Origin: Bacteroidia bacterium
Lineage (GTDB): Bacteria; Bacteroidota; Bacteroidia; J057
Length of the DNA: 61,064 bases
Direction: 5' to 3'
NCBI GenBank assembly: GCA_030430575.1
Contig: JAUIKF010000052.1
Location: forward strand, 1 to 61,064
In this document: piece by piece, positions 17,676 through 26,405 of the stretch
Layout: every line of letters starts with the position of its first letter
Numbering within the stretch: position 1 is the first letter of the stretch
Notes under the pieces: generated by a model
Told to the model about the DNA's origin: nothing
Seen by the model: only the letters and a program-made list of their open reading frames with translations
The model's database searches: none
Translations under genes and position numbers: made by a program

Positions 17676-19973
17676 ATGCGACAATTATTACTCACCTTAG
17701 TTCTATCTATTTTGACAACCTCTGCCTCCTTCAGCCAAGTGACGGCGGACTTTAGTTTTACTTTTAATACTACCTGCGAAGTTGCCTTCACAGACTTATC
17801 GACAGGAAGCCCGACGTCTTGGTCATGGGATTTTGGTCCCAATACACAAGGAAATACAATCAATAATCCGACCCATCTTTTTTTGCCTGGCACCCATTCT
17901 GTCAAATTGATTGTATCTGACGGGACTTCCACTGACTCGATCATCAAACAAGTTATTGTAGCGGAGATTCCCTTTGCCATTCATGGATCAAAAGGCCCTA
18001 ACTGTTGCGACACCTTGACGGTGACCCCGTCTTCAGTCTTTGTCAATTGGTGTGATGGAAGTATTGGTCATACGCACATTACGTGCCCCCCTTTTTTCAA
18101 TGGAATTTTCTGTGCCTCTGCCTTAGACCCAAATGGTTGTTGGGGATCAGATAGCATCCTATTGCCTTTGGGCTTGGGGGTCCTCCCTACCATAACCCAT
18201 CCCACATGCGACAATACGGCTGATGGCAGCATTTTTCTCAACCCCGATACCACAAATGGTCCTGTAAGTATCTTGTGGGATAATGGAGACACCACCGCTT
18301 CACGCATCAATCTCCGTGCTGGCACCTATACCGTTGTTCTCACCAATGCAAACTGTTCCGATTCGTTGAGCTATACCCTTCGAGGAGCAAACCTTGGACT
18401 AAGCGTTACATCAACTGAAGCCAATTGCGACGGGACAGGTGCTACCGCTACGGTGACTGCCACAGGTGGGACAGCCCCTTATAGCTATTCATGGACAAAT
18501 GGCGATTTGGCGCCTACAGCGAGTTTTGACAGTGTCGCAGGATATACGGTATATGTGACGGATGCAGCAGGGTGTGTCAACCATCGCCCGATCATTCCAC
18601 AGTATGCAGATACTTGTTTTAGCGTGGTAAGAGGAAAGGTCTATTTGGACTATAATAAAAATTGTGTTCAGGATATGGGAGAGCCAGGTGTACCTTATAT
18701 TCCTTTTAAAGCCAATAATTCACTAAGTACCTACACGAATATTACGGGTCAATTTGCCATTCATATTTTCAAAGCGGATACCTTTCAATTATTCCCCAAT
18801 TTAGCTAGTATTTCATGGCCTATCACGGGATTTTGTCCCCCCAGTGGAAGTTATCAAGTGATCATCTCTGATCTTGAAACGGATACCGCTGGTTTTGATT
18901 TTGGGATTCAAGCAGATACTTTGGTTGACCTTGCTATACGTGCCTCTGGAGGCAGATTTAGGCCTGGGTTTAGGATCTATTCTTATTTAAATGTCATCAA
19001 TAAGGGAACCATTCTTTCTGCTGCTCCTACTGTTTCATGGGAACATAATGCAGACATTGATTTCCTTGGCGCTACGCCTGCTCCAGCAAGTTATGACTCG
19101 ATGACAAGGACAGCTGTTTGGAACTTATCTCCGCTTGCCGTATTGCACCGTCATACCATCCGACTTCATGTGAGAACAGATCAGTCTGTCCCTTTAGGAA
19201 CCGTCATTCCACTCTATGCAACAGTGACGCCTGTTATTGGAGATAGCGTACCAGCGAATAACTTTGACACCCTGCATGCGATTGTTCAAGGCGCTTATGA
19301 TCCCAATGACAAGCAGGTGGAACCTATTGGCGATATTGGCCCCGATCAAGAAACCCTCATCTATACCGTACGATTCCAGAATACGGGAACGGATACAGCC
19401 TTCTACGTGGTCATACGAGACACCATTGATGCCAATCTCGATCCGTTTTCCTTCCAGACATTGACTGCCAGTCATCCCTTCGATGCCGTCATCGAAGAAG
19501 ACTCTATTCTTGTCTTTACATTTGCCAATATCCTGCTCCCTGACTCCAACGTCAACGAACCCGAAAGTCATGGACACATTCAGTTTTCGCTGAATCTCCG
19601 CGACTCCCTTGTCAGCAACCAAATCGATAACCGCGCAGCGATTTATTTTGACTTCAACGCGCCCATAATCACCAACACAGTCTCCAATCCCATTGCCATC
19701 ATTCAGTGCATTTGCGGTCCAGAAGGAACCACTCACCTGACACTATTTCCCAATCCTACAACAGGAGAAGTTACCATCGCAGATCCTTATGGAAATAATT
19801 CCTTACAATCGATTGAGGTCTTTGACCTCTCAGGGAAGCGAATGGATCACTTAGAGATCACAGGCCCGACGGATTCCTTTTCCTGGGATTTAAGTAATTA
19901 TCCTGCGGGCATGTACCTGATCCGCGCCATGACAGCAGATGGGCCAGCGACGGGGAAGTTGGTGAAGGAGTAA
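17676..19973 (+). CDS. PKD-domain T9SS surface protein
   Basis: A 765-residue exported protein. A signal peptide (LVLSILTTSASFSQ) is followed by a PKD domain (VAFTDLSTGSPTSWSWDFG), then SprB-like segments (CDNTADGSIFLNPDT and similar) and a SdrD-B/carboxypeptidase-like fold (VRGKVYLDYNKNCVQD). A conserved repeat region typical of Bacteroidota adhesins comes next (AYDPNDKQVEPIG ... YTVRFQNTGTDTAF ... DNRAAIYFDFNAPI), and finally a T9SS sorting domain (TLFPNPTTGEVTI ... VFDLSGKRMD ... PAGMYLIRAM). Likely displayed on the cell surface; ligand unknown. Confidence 0.88.
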   Translation: MRQLLLTLVLSILTTSASFSQVTADFSFTFNTTCEVAFTDLSTGSPTSWSWDFGPNTQGNTINNPTHLFLPGTHSVKLIVSDGTSTDSIIKQVIVAEIPFAIHGSKGPNCCDTLTVTPSSVFVNWCDGSIGHTHITCPPFFNGIFCASALDPNGCWGSDSILLPLGLGVLPTITHPTCDNTADGSIFLNPDTTNGPVSILWDNGDTTASRINLRAGTYTVVLTNANCSDSLSYTLRGANLGLSVTSTEANCDGTGATATVTATGGTAPYSYSWTNGDLAPTASFDSVAGYTVYVTDAAGCVNHRPIIPQYADTCFSVVRGKVYLDYNKNCVQDMGEPGVPYIPFKANNSLSTYTNITGQFAIHIFKADTFQLFPNLASISWPITGFCPPSGSYQVIISDLETDTAGFDFGIQADTLVDLAIRASGGRFRPGFRIYSYLNVINKGTILSAAPTVSWEHNADIDFLGATPAPASYDSMTRTAVWNLSPLAVLHRHTIRLHVRTDQSVPLGTVIPLYATVTPVIGDSVPANNFDTLHAIVQGAYDPNDKQVEPIGDIGPDQETLIYTVRFQNTGTDTAFYVVIRDTIDANLDPFSFQTLTASHPFDAVIEEDSILVFTFANILLPDSNVNEPESHGHIQFSLNLRDSLVSNQIDNRAAIYFDFNAPIITNTVSNPIAIIQCICGPEGTTHLTLFPNPTTGEVTIADPYGNNSLQSIEVFDLSGKRMDHLEITGPTDSFSWDLSNYPAGMYLIRAMTADGPATGKLVKE

Positions 19974-19975
19974 GG

Positions 19976-20023
19976 ACCGTTTTTCGTAGGGGCACGATAT
20001 ATCGTGTCCCTACGAAAAACGGT
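19976..20023. terminator. 48-bp palindrome, CACGATATATCGTG family, copy 2
   Basis: The arms 19976-19999 and 20000-20023 pair with one C/T exception. The outer arm ACCGTTTTTCG matches copy 3 (29280-29327) but differs from copy 1. It lies between the convergent PKD gene and FMN-reductase gene. Confidence 0.75.
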
Positions 20024-20041
20024 CTCGGAGTGAGGGCCTTC

Positions 20042-20551
20042 TTAGGCCCTAGTGGTCTCATTTTTGGCAAATGTGGCTAACAAATGCGCGACAGAATCAG
20101 GGATATTTCCCTCTTCTACCCACCCATGTACATGGCTGCCATAGGTCATGCCAAGATACTCAGCAGTATTGCGAAAAGGCACCTCAAACCCTTCCGGAAT
20201 GGTCTCATCCGAGGCACAACTGATGACCGAAAGAGTTTTCCCTTTCAACTGATAGCCCAGGTCTTTACGCACCTTGATCAGATCCGTCATCCGATCAAAA
20301 AAGGTCTTGAGTATTCCAGACATCGCATACCAATAAATAGGCGTCGCAAAGATCAAGTGATCATAAGGCAAAATCTGCTCAATGGTAGGAATGAAATCGT
20401 CATCCATATGCCGATATTCATAATCGTAATGATGAATGTCTTTTCCCAATAAATCGATAATCACAGCATCTGTATGCGCCGCTACAGCCTCCGCGAGCAT
20501 ACGCGTATCGCCGTTTTTGCGGGAACTTCCAAGGATGATGGCAGAGGTCAT
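20042..20551 (-). CDS. NADPH-dependent FMN reductase / flavodoxin-fold oxidoreductase
   Basis: A 169-residue flavodoxin-like protein. The FMN phosphate loop is ILGSSRKNGDTRMLAE and the second flavin-contact segment is IFATPIYWYAMSGILKTFFD, typical of the NADPH-dependent FMN reductase / iron-sulfur flavoprotein group. It probably reduces quinones or FMN in the cytosol. The last residues (FAKNETTRA) are encoded by the start of a dispersed repeat block (CCTAGTGGTCTCA), so the repeat may have replaced the original C-terminus. A second, different FMN reductase lies at 40501-41025. Confidence 0.87.
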   Translation of the reverse strand: MTSAIILGSSRKNGDTRMLAEAVAAHTDAVIIDLLGKDIHHYDYEYRHMDDDFIPTIEQILPYDHLIFATPIYWYAMSGILKTFFDRMTDLIKVRKDLGYQLKGKTLSVISCASDETIPEGFEVPFRNTAEYLGMTYGSHVHGWVEEGNIPDSVAHLLATFAKNETTRA

Positions 20552-20574
20552 AAGAAGATTCAGAGTTTAGGGTT

Positions 20575-20811
20575 CAGGGTCCAGGGGCTGGCTTTAGTCT
20601 CACAGTGAGGCGAGTCTTCGAGCCGAGCGATCACTTAAGAAGTGTGAGTTTGCGTCCTTCGACGGGGCTCAGGACAAGTGTGAGAGTGGTTCTTGTCTCA
20701 TAGCGAGTCTTCGAGCGGTCTGACAGTGAGTGCCGAAGGCGCGAACGATCTCGCAGGGAGCCTGCAAGGCGACCGGTCTCGCAGCGAGGGCCTTCTTAGG
20801 CCCGAGCGGTC
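20575..20811. repeat. dense block of dispersed GC-rich repeats
   Basis: The gap consists almost wholly of repeated words such as GTCTTCGAGC, GTCTCACAGTGAG, TCGCAGCGAG, CTTCTTAGGCC and TTCGACGGGGCTCAGGACAA. The 20598-20680 part is the reverse complement, with few differences, of 29366-29448. No open reading frame or RNA gene is recognisable. Confidence 0.7.
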
Positions 20812-21975
20812 TCACTCCCCAATAACTGGTCTACGCTTAAAGGGTTTGGATTCGTCAAATAACTTACGGTAAGTGATAAAGGTCCGGTACCGTGTACAGT
20901 TCACGATATCGGCCATCTTAAGCATGACTGGGTTGAAATCACCCAGCCACCCCATCTCAAAATCGTCATAGCGATTGAGGGCTTGGCAGACTTCCTGCGC
21001 ATGAAGGGCCATGGCCACTTCCAACCCCTTGCGCTGCTGGCTCGGCACGACGCCGTAGGCGATGCCGAATAATCGCTTCACCGCACCTCGCCGCTGATGG
21101 TAGAGAAACTTCAGCTTGGCCAATAAGTCAAAATTGCCATTCAGGTATTTGATCAATTGATTGATCTCAGGGATGCACACAAAGAAGGCAGCAGGCTCGT
21201 CTTTGTAGAAGGCAAAGATGATCATATCCTCATCGAGTATCGGTAGCATCTGCTTGATGATGCTTTTGGACTGAGCTTCGGACATCGGCTTATATGCCTC
21301 ATGGGTCACCCATGCTTCGTTATAGATTTTGCGAAAAGCGTGAGAGAATTTGTCTTTTTCCTTGCGAGAAAACTTGGGGAAGGTATAGGCTGGATTTTTC
21401 AAAATACGCCCTGCTATGCGCTTATAAGCTGGACGGAAGTCCGTCATCACAGGGCGGTAATAGTTGTACTGTTCGTAGTAGGTCTGGAAGCCATAGGCTT
21501 CAAAGAGGGCTTGGTAGTAAGGCGGATGATAATTGAACCCATAAGGGGGGGGCGTGAAGCCTTCTACCAGCAAGCCCCACCAATTGTTCTTCGCCCCAAA
21601 GTTGATGGGGCCATCCATGGCTTCCATTCCACGCTCAGCAAGCCACTTTTTACACTGGTCAAATAAGGCAAAAGCAGCCTCCTGATCATCTATGCATTCA
21701 AAAAAGCCCATGCCACCGGTAGGCTGGTCGAAGGTGTCACACTCTTCCCGATTGATGAAGGCCCCTACCCTACCGATCACTTCGCCCTGATCATTTTTCA
21801 AAATCCAACGGGTGGCTTCCCCATGTTCAAAAAACGGGTTTTGAGCAGGATCAAACACTTTTTCGATCTCGTGCTTCCACGGGCGTATCCAATTGGGATC
21901 GTCCTGGTAGATCTTTTTGGGTAAAGCGTGAAAAGCTTTGCGGGTCTTGCGGTCAGTGACGGGGATGAGTTGCAT
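20812..21975 (-). CDS. GNAT-fold acetyltransferase-like protein
   Basis: A 387-residue cytosolic protein. Its N-terminal half contains an acyltransferase-like core (GEVIGRVGAFINREECDTFD, then GMGFFECIDDQEAAFALFDQ) and AMDGPINFGAKNNWWGLLVE. The C-terminal half has a second GNAT-like segment (YGVVPSQQRKGLEVAMALHA) followed by FEMGWLGDFNPVMLKMADI. Such long GNAT-like proteins are frequent in Bacteroidota with no assigned substrate. No amino-acid carrier or peptide partner lies nearby. The 3' end runs into the repeat block (20575-20811). Confidence 0.65.
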   Translation of the reverse strand: MQLIPVTDRKTRKAFHALPKKIYQDDPNWIRPWKHEIEKVFDPAQNPFFEHGEATRWILKNDQGEVIGRVGAFINREECDTFDQPTGGMGFFECIDDQEAAFALFDQCKKWLAERGMEAMDGPINFGAKNNWWGLLVEGFTPPPYGFNYHPPYYQALFEAYGFQTYYEQYNYYRPVMTDFRPAYKRIAGRILKNPAYTFPKFSRKEKDKFSHAFRKIYNEAWVTHEAYKPMSEAQSKSIIKQMLPILDEDMIIFAFYKDEPAAFFVCIPEINQLIKYLNGNFDLLAKLKFLYHQRRGAVKRLFGIAYGVVPSQQRKGLEVAMALHAQEVCQALNRYDDFEMGWLGDFNPVMLKMADIVNCTRYRTFITYRKLFDESKPFKRRPVIGE

Positions 21976-22056
21976 AAACTTCAGATTGTGGCCCGAAGAT
22001 AGCAGTTAGGAGATAATTTTGAATGAATGAATGTGGAATTTTGAATAGCGGGCAGG

Positions 22057-23298
22057 TTAAATGAGCTTATAAGCAAAAATAAAGGAGATGGTCCTATAGC
22101 TGGAGGTCCAGTAGGCATAATTTTTTAACACCCCACGATCTGGGTCGAATTTCACTTCCAGGCTGTATCTGTCCTTAAAAGTGTAGCCACCTCCGAGGGA
22201 AAAGCTATTAAATGTGCGGATCTCTAAGTTTGGATCATAGAAAGAGGGATTACCATAAAAGGTACTATGGCTAGATAAAGGGGAATCAAAGATATAGGCA
22301 GCGCTCAGGTATACCTTGGATTGTTCATTCAAAAAAAAGTAATGGCGAACGCCAAATAAATACTCTATGGATTGATAATCCACACGCCCAATTCCTGCTT
22401 CTGAAGACATTTCTTCTTGAAAGGATTGGTAACTGACCTCGCCAGTAATCGCCCATTTATTTTTCAAAAATGGAAGGGTCACTTCTCCTTCAACGCCCAT
22501 CCTGAAATTCCATTTCATCCCGAAGTCAGCACTTCTATGAGGTAGGATATGGTTCGTAAGGACCAAAGAAGAAGCATTCATTCCAGGTCTCAATCTCAAC
22601 TTAAAGAGGTCTCTTTTGTACTTGATATCAAAGTTTTCGTAAGGCGCATTTGCACATTCATGATAGCCATGAAAGAATTTGATGAGGCTATTTTTGGTAT
22701 AGCTGACTCGCTCCGCATCCCGCATCGTCATCTCTCCACAGCGCATGTCGATCCAGAGTTGCTGCCTGTATTTATTGTTTTGCTTGATTTCGTTGGCAGT
22801 CGTGTACTGGGTGGCACTATAGTAGGCTTCTTTAGGCTTTTTTATATAGCTTTTGTAGACCAACTGCTTCACTTCCCCTCCATCCATTTGGTAGAAAAAT
22901 CGCCTCAGGTTTCCCTCTCGGTAGGCAAATAGGCTAGCCTTTCCCTCAATTAATGTTTTCAGAAACAGCGTTTCTTCCTGAAATTCAGGGTCCTTGACTT
23001 CACTTAATTGGCTGGGCTGATCGCTGGACCTATCCATCTGAACAGTGTGGCGTAGGTATTTAGAAAAATTCAAGACGCCAAACTCTCGCACCCTTTCGAT
23101 GGTCGCAGTTTGGGGCGCATCACTTTCAGTCAGTTTGTAGGTAAATTGGGTGGGATTATTGTCCCAATCCAGGTTCTTGATCAGGCAGGTAGTCTTTTTA
23201 CCTTCATTGTCAATGAAATAGCCAGGATCGAAAGTGATTTGAGCATGGACATGGAGGCAACACAGGAGGCTCAGAAGGATGAGGAAATTCTTTTGCAT
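22057..23298 (-). CDS. exported outer-membrane barrel-like protein, paralogue 1
   Basis: A 413-residue protein with a signal peptide (FLILLSLLCCLHVHAQ). The first ~200 residues form a conserved module starting FDPGYFIDNEGKKTTCLIKN and containing FAYREGNLRRFFYQM and LWIDMRCGEMTMRDAE. The last ~180 residues look like a beta barrel (RLRPGMNASSLVLTN ... YLFGVRHYFFLNEQSKVYLS ... FIFAYKLI). It is clearly paralogous to the next gene upstream (23447-24661), showing a tandem duplication. Probably in the outer membrane; function unknown. Confidence 0.78.
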   Translation of the reverse strand: MQKNFLILLSLLCCLHVHAQITFDPGYFIDNEGKKTTCLIKNLDWDNNPTQFTYKLTESDAPQTATIERVREFGVLNFSKYLRHTVQMDRSSDQPSQLSEVKDPEFQEETLFLKTLIEGKASLFAYREGNLRRFFYQMDGGEVKQLVYKSYIKKPKEAYYSATQYTTANEIKQNNKYRQQLWIDMRCGEMTMRDAERVSYTKNSLIKFFHGYHECANAPYENFDIKYKRDLFKLRLRPGMNASSLVLTNHILPHRSADFGMKWNFRMGVEGEVTLPFLKNKWAITGEVSYQSFQEEMSSEAGIGRVDYQSIEYLFGVRHYFFLNEQSKVYLSAAYIFDSPLSSHSTFYGNPSFYDPNLEIRTFNSFSLGGGYTFKDRYSLEVKFDPDRGVLKNYAYWTSSYRTISFIFAYKLI

Positions 23299-23446
23299 GA
23301 TTTAGAAATTGAAGGTTAAATGTCTTTGGCTTCATTAGACGAAGGAGGAAAAGACATCTAAACAAAATCTTTCATTTTATCTCATCGGACCTCAATAGCA
23401 CTTTTTTGAAACAAATAGCAGAAACTCCCCCTCATGGCCAGATAAT

Positions 23447-24661
23447 TTATAGCAACCTATATCCCAAAACGATGGCTAAGGTACGATACCTGGCAGTCCA
23501 TGAAATGTACTTATTTAGCAACTGGCGGCTAGGATTTATTTTCGCCTCAATGGTGTACTTATTCCGATAAGTGACCCCCATACCTGCAAAGAGGCTATTC
23601 CCTGTGGAAATGTCTAGATCAGTTCCCGATTCAAAGTCAAAAATCCCCGCCTTCGGGACGTCAACCATAAACCCAAGTGAAACAAATGATTTCAAATCAT
23701 CACGTAAAAAGAAATAATGCCTTGCCCCTAAAGCAAGTTCTATGGATTGATAATCAAGGGTGACAGGACTGGTAGCTGAGACTGCTGCTGACTTGAAATA
23801 TTGGTAGGTAACTTCTGAAAAGATTGACCATTTATTTTTATTAACGGGTAAAATAATTTCCCCTTCTATCCCCATCCTAAATGCATATTTACGCCCAAAA
23901 TCAGCCTCCTTCCTTGTACTCAAAGGATTTTTGATCACTAGAGATGAAGCATTTATTCCAGGTCTAATTTTTATATTAAACAGGTCCTTCTTCCCCTTTA
24001 ACTCATGGGTCACATAGGCGGAATTAGCGCATTCATTATAGGTCACAAAAAATTGCGAGAGGCTTTTCTTCGTATAACTGAGGCCTTCTATTTCCTTCAT
24101 AGAAAGGTCCCCACACTTCATATCAACCCATAATTGTTCCTTATACTGCTCATTTTTTCGAACCTCATGGCTCTTGTTATAGATATAGATTTGATCAACT
24201 AATTGCTTATATCGCTTATAGACCAATTGCACAATTTGGCCATTCTCTAGCCGATAAAAATATCTTTTCAGCTTGCCTTTCCTGTAGGAATACAGCGTCG
24301 CTTTTCCTTCTATCAATACGCGGAGAAATAGGGTATCTTCCTCAAATGAGGGGGCTTTATCCTTGCTCAAATTAGCTTCCTCATCACTTGATTTGTCTAT
24401 GAGTACTGTGACCCGCTGGTATTTGGAATAATGGCTCACCCCAAACTCCTTCACTTGTAGGATGTCTACCACCTGGTGCTTTGAGTTTTGGTCGAGTTTA
24501 TAGCTAAAATGGTCTGGATTGTTGACCCAATCGAGGTTTTTGATCAGGCAGTCTATCTTGTTGCCTTCATTGTCAATGAAGTAGCCAGGTTCATACTTGA
24601 TTTGGGCGGAAGCATGTAGGCATAGGAATGCTAGCAGGGCAATAAAAAGGCTTGATTTCAT
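23447..24661 (-). CDS. exported outer-membrane barrel-like protein, paralogue 2
   Basis: A 404-residue paralogue of 22057-23298 with the same order of segments: signal peptide (LFIALLAFLCLHASAQ), YEPGYFIDNEGNKIDCLIKN, LYSYRKGKLKRYFYRL, LWVDMKCGDLSMKEIE, then a barrel-like C-terminal half (IKIRPGINASSLVIKN ... ALGARHYFFLRDDLKSFVSL). I chose ATG 24661, directly before the signal peptide; the frame extends to 24694 without support. A single conserved Cys pair (CLIKN and MKCGD) in both paralogues suggests a disulfide. Confidence 0.78.
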   Translation of the reverse strand: MKSSLFIALLAFLCLHASAQIKYEPGYFIDNEGNKIDCLIKNLDWVNNPDHFSYKLDQNSKHQVVDILQVKEFGVSHYSKYQRVTVLIDKSSDEEANLSKDKAPSFEEDTLFLRVLIEGKATLYSYRKGKLKRYFYRLENGQIVQLVYKRYKQLVDQIYIYNKSHEVRKNEQYKEQLWVDMKCGDLSMKEIEGLSYTKKSLSQFFVTYNECANSAYVTHELKGKKDLFNIKIRPGINASSLVIKNPLSTRKEADFGRKYAFRMGIEGEIILPVNKNKWSIFSEVTYQYFKSAAVSATSPVTLDYQSIELALGARHYFFLRDDLKSFVSLGFMVDVPKAGIFDFESGTDLDISTGNSLFAGMGVTYRNKYTIEAKINPSRQLLNKYISWTARYRTLAIVLGYRLL

Positions 24662-24703
24662 CAGTTGATCATTAGGGTGGAATAAAGGTCCCAAGTTACC
24701 ATA

Positions 24704-25306
24704 TTAATCCAATAATTCCTCAAATGATCGAATGCTTGAATCCCCTTTTTTAGTTCCCTTGCGATCTAGCAGCAAGGCATCCCACCCAGCATTTTTTGCC
24801 CCTCGATAATCTGAATTGAGGCTATCTCCAATCATCAGGACCTTAGGGGAACGGATCATTTGGCTCACGAATTCAAAAATTTTTGAGTCTGGTTTTTTTA
24901 GGCCAATGTCGCAAGAGAAGAAAGGGGTTTGAATCCACTTAAATAACGCAAGTCGCTCATAAACAGCTTTATAGGGAGAAGAAAGGTTAGAGAGGAGGTA
25001 AATCGGCAGAACGCCCTTATAGGTTTTGAGAAAGCGTTGGGCGTCTTCGTATAGATAGGCATTGTCAATCTCTTGCTCTATTTGGCTTGTCAATTTGGAC
25101 CAATTATTTGATGGCTTAGAATTGAGGTAAATCCTAAGGCTTTCTAGGGTTTGGAAGTTCTGGGTAAGGAGGATATTTTTTAGGTAAAGCTTGGAGATAT
25201 TCAGTTCCTCATAGAGCCAGTCATAGCGAGCATAGGTCTGAGGAATTTGGGCCAATGTACCAAAGAGGTCAAGCACGATTGCGTCATAAGTTAACAAGGA
25301 GTTCAT
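24704..25306 (-). CDS. HAD-superfamily hydrolase
   Basis: A 200-residue phosphatase-like enzyme of the HAD (subfamily I) type. Motif I is IVLDLFGTL (nucleophile Asp; the usual second Asp is Phe-shifted as in many DLFGTL members). Motif II is LLSNLSSPYKA, motif III KKPDSKIFE and motif IV MIGDSLNSDYRGAKNAG. The start MNSLLTYDAIVLDLFG at 25306 fits the family. The frame also opens at 25405 with an ATGA overlap to the upstream gene, adding 33 unfamiliar residues, so translational coupling from there cannot be excluded. Substrate unknown. Confidence 0.85.
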   Translation of the reverse strand: MNSLLTYDAIVLDLFGTLAQIPQTYARYDWLYEELNISKLYLKNILLTQNFQTLESLRIYLNSKPSNNWSKLTSQIEQEIDNAYLYEDAQRFLKTYKGVLPIYLLSNLSSPYKAVYERLALFKWIQTPFFSCDIGLKKPDSKIFEFVSQMIRSPKVLMIGDSLNSDYRGAKNAGWDALLLDRKGTKKGDSSIRSFEELLD

Positions 25307-25401
25307 ATAAGTGCTTTCTTTAGGAAGCTGGCGTGGATTTCCGGACTTGGGGCGATGGTTAGTGGGTAATCCGCGCCTCAGCAATGTGTGAATCGGGCCA
25401 T

Positions 25402-26256
25402 TCATTTTTTATGATGTTTTTTCCCTATCTTCACCTGCACCAGCACAGGCAGATGATCCGACGGATAGTGAAGGTCCTTAGCGTCACTGAGAACCGCATA
25501 TTTCCGAACAGAAACCTGGGCTTCCCTCACAAAAATATAGTCAATCCGTCGGGTGACGGGCTCTTGAAACTTAAAGGCATTGAAGGTGCCCTCTGGCCCA
25601 AAAGCGCCTTCGGCGCTTATCTCATAGCAGTCTGATAACTGCCCTCTAAGCAATTGGATAGCATCTGCGGATGGCTCCAGGTTGAGGTCGCCCATGAAGA
25701 CGACCGCGTCTGTGGGATCTGTCAAGGCTTCTATCTTCTGCAAGATCAGCAATACACTTTGCTTCCTGGCTTCTTCGCCGATATGATCAAAATGGGCATT
25801 AAATACCCAAAGCTTCTGCTTGCTCCTTTTGCGTTTCACTAGAATAAAGGTGCAGATGCGCTCCATGGAAGCATCCCATCCTACGGATGGTTTTTCAGGG
25901 GTCTCTGACAACCAAAATGTCCCACTTTCAAGCAAAGTAAATACCTCCGTTTTGAAAAATATGGCGCAGTATTCGCCTTTTTTTTCCCCATCGTCTCTTC
26001 CTACCCCTACCCTTGTATATGCAAGAAGCTGTTCTTCTAAAAAAGCAACCTGTTGGGCCAGCGCTTCCTGGGTGCCCAAAATATCGGGGGCATAAAAGCG
26101 TACTTGTGCTGCGAGATATTCTTTACGTTGAGACCAAGCATCCGCTCCATCGTGAGAATTGTCATAACGGATATTATAGGTCATGAATCGCAGGTCCTGC
26201 GCGATGGAAGAAAAACAAATGGCCATAAACATGCCCAGTAAGAAAATAGATTTCAT
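25402..26256 (-). CDS. exported endonuclease/exonuclease/phosphatase-family protein
   Basis: A 284-residue EEP-fold protein with a signal peptide (IFLLGMFMAICFSSIAQ). Family landmarks are FMTYNIRYDN (Asn), DILGTQEAL (catalytic Glu), VFNAHFDHIG (His), FMGDLNLEP (Asp/Asn), RIDYIFVRE and SDHLPVLVQ (terminal Asp-His pair). All metal and catalytic residues look intact. Exported members often act on sphingomyelin, inositol phosphates or nucleic acids. ATG 26256 begins the signal peptide. It overlaps the first possible start of the HAD gene, so the two are probably co-transcribed. Confidence 0.87.
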   Translation of the reverse strand: MKSIFLLGMFMAICFSSIAQDLRFMTYNIRYDNSHDGADAWSQRKEYLAAQVRFYAPDILGTQEALAQQVAFLEEQLLAYTRVGVGRDDGEKKGEYCAIFFKTEVFTLLESGTFWLSETPEKPSVGWDASMERICTFILVKRKRSKQKLWVFNAHFDHIGEEARKQSVLLILQKIEALTDPTDAVVFMGDLNLEPSADAIQLLRGQLSDCYEISAEGAFGPEGTFNAFKFQEPVTRRIDYIFVREAQVSVRKYAVLSDAKDLHYPSDHLPVLVQVKIGKKHHKK

Positions 26257-26405
26257 CTGGACAAAATAAACAAGAAGCACTGAACACCCAAGCTTGTCGA
26301 TGTCCAGCGCTGAAGAAATGGTAGGATTTAATTCAAGGAAAGGGGAAAGGCTTGAAAGTCCTTCAAGCTACCCCACCCCAACACATTTCTCAATTACATT
26401 TATTC

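Noticed and set aside
20575-20811. CRISPR-like array
   Set aside because: Words repeat irregularly, without constant spacing or unique spacers, and no cas gene is present.
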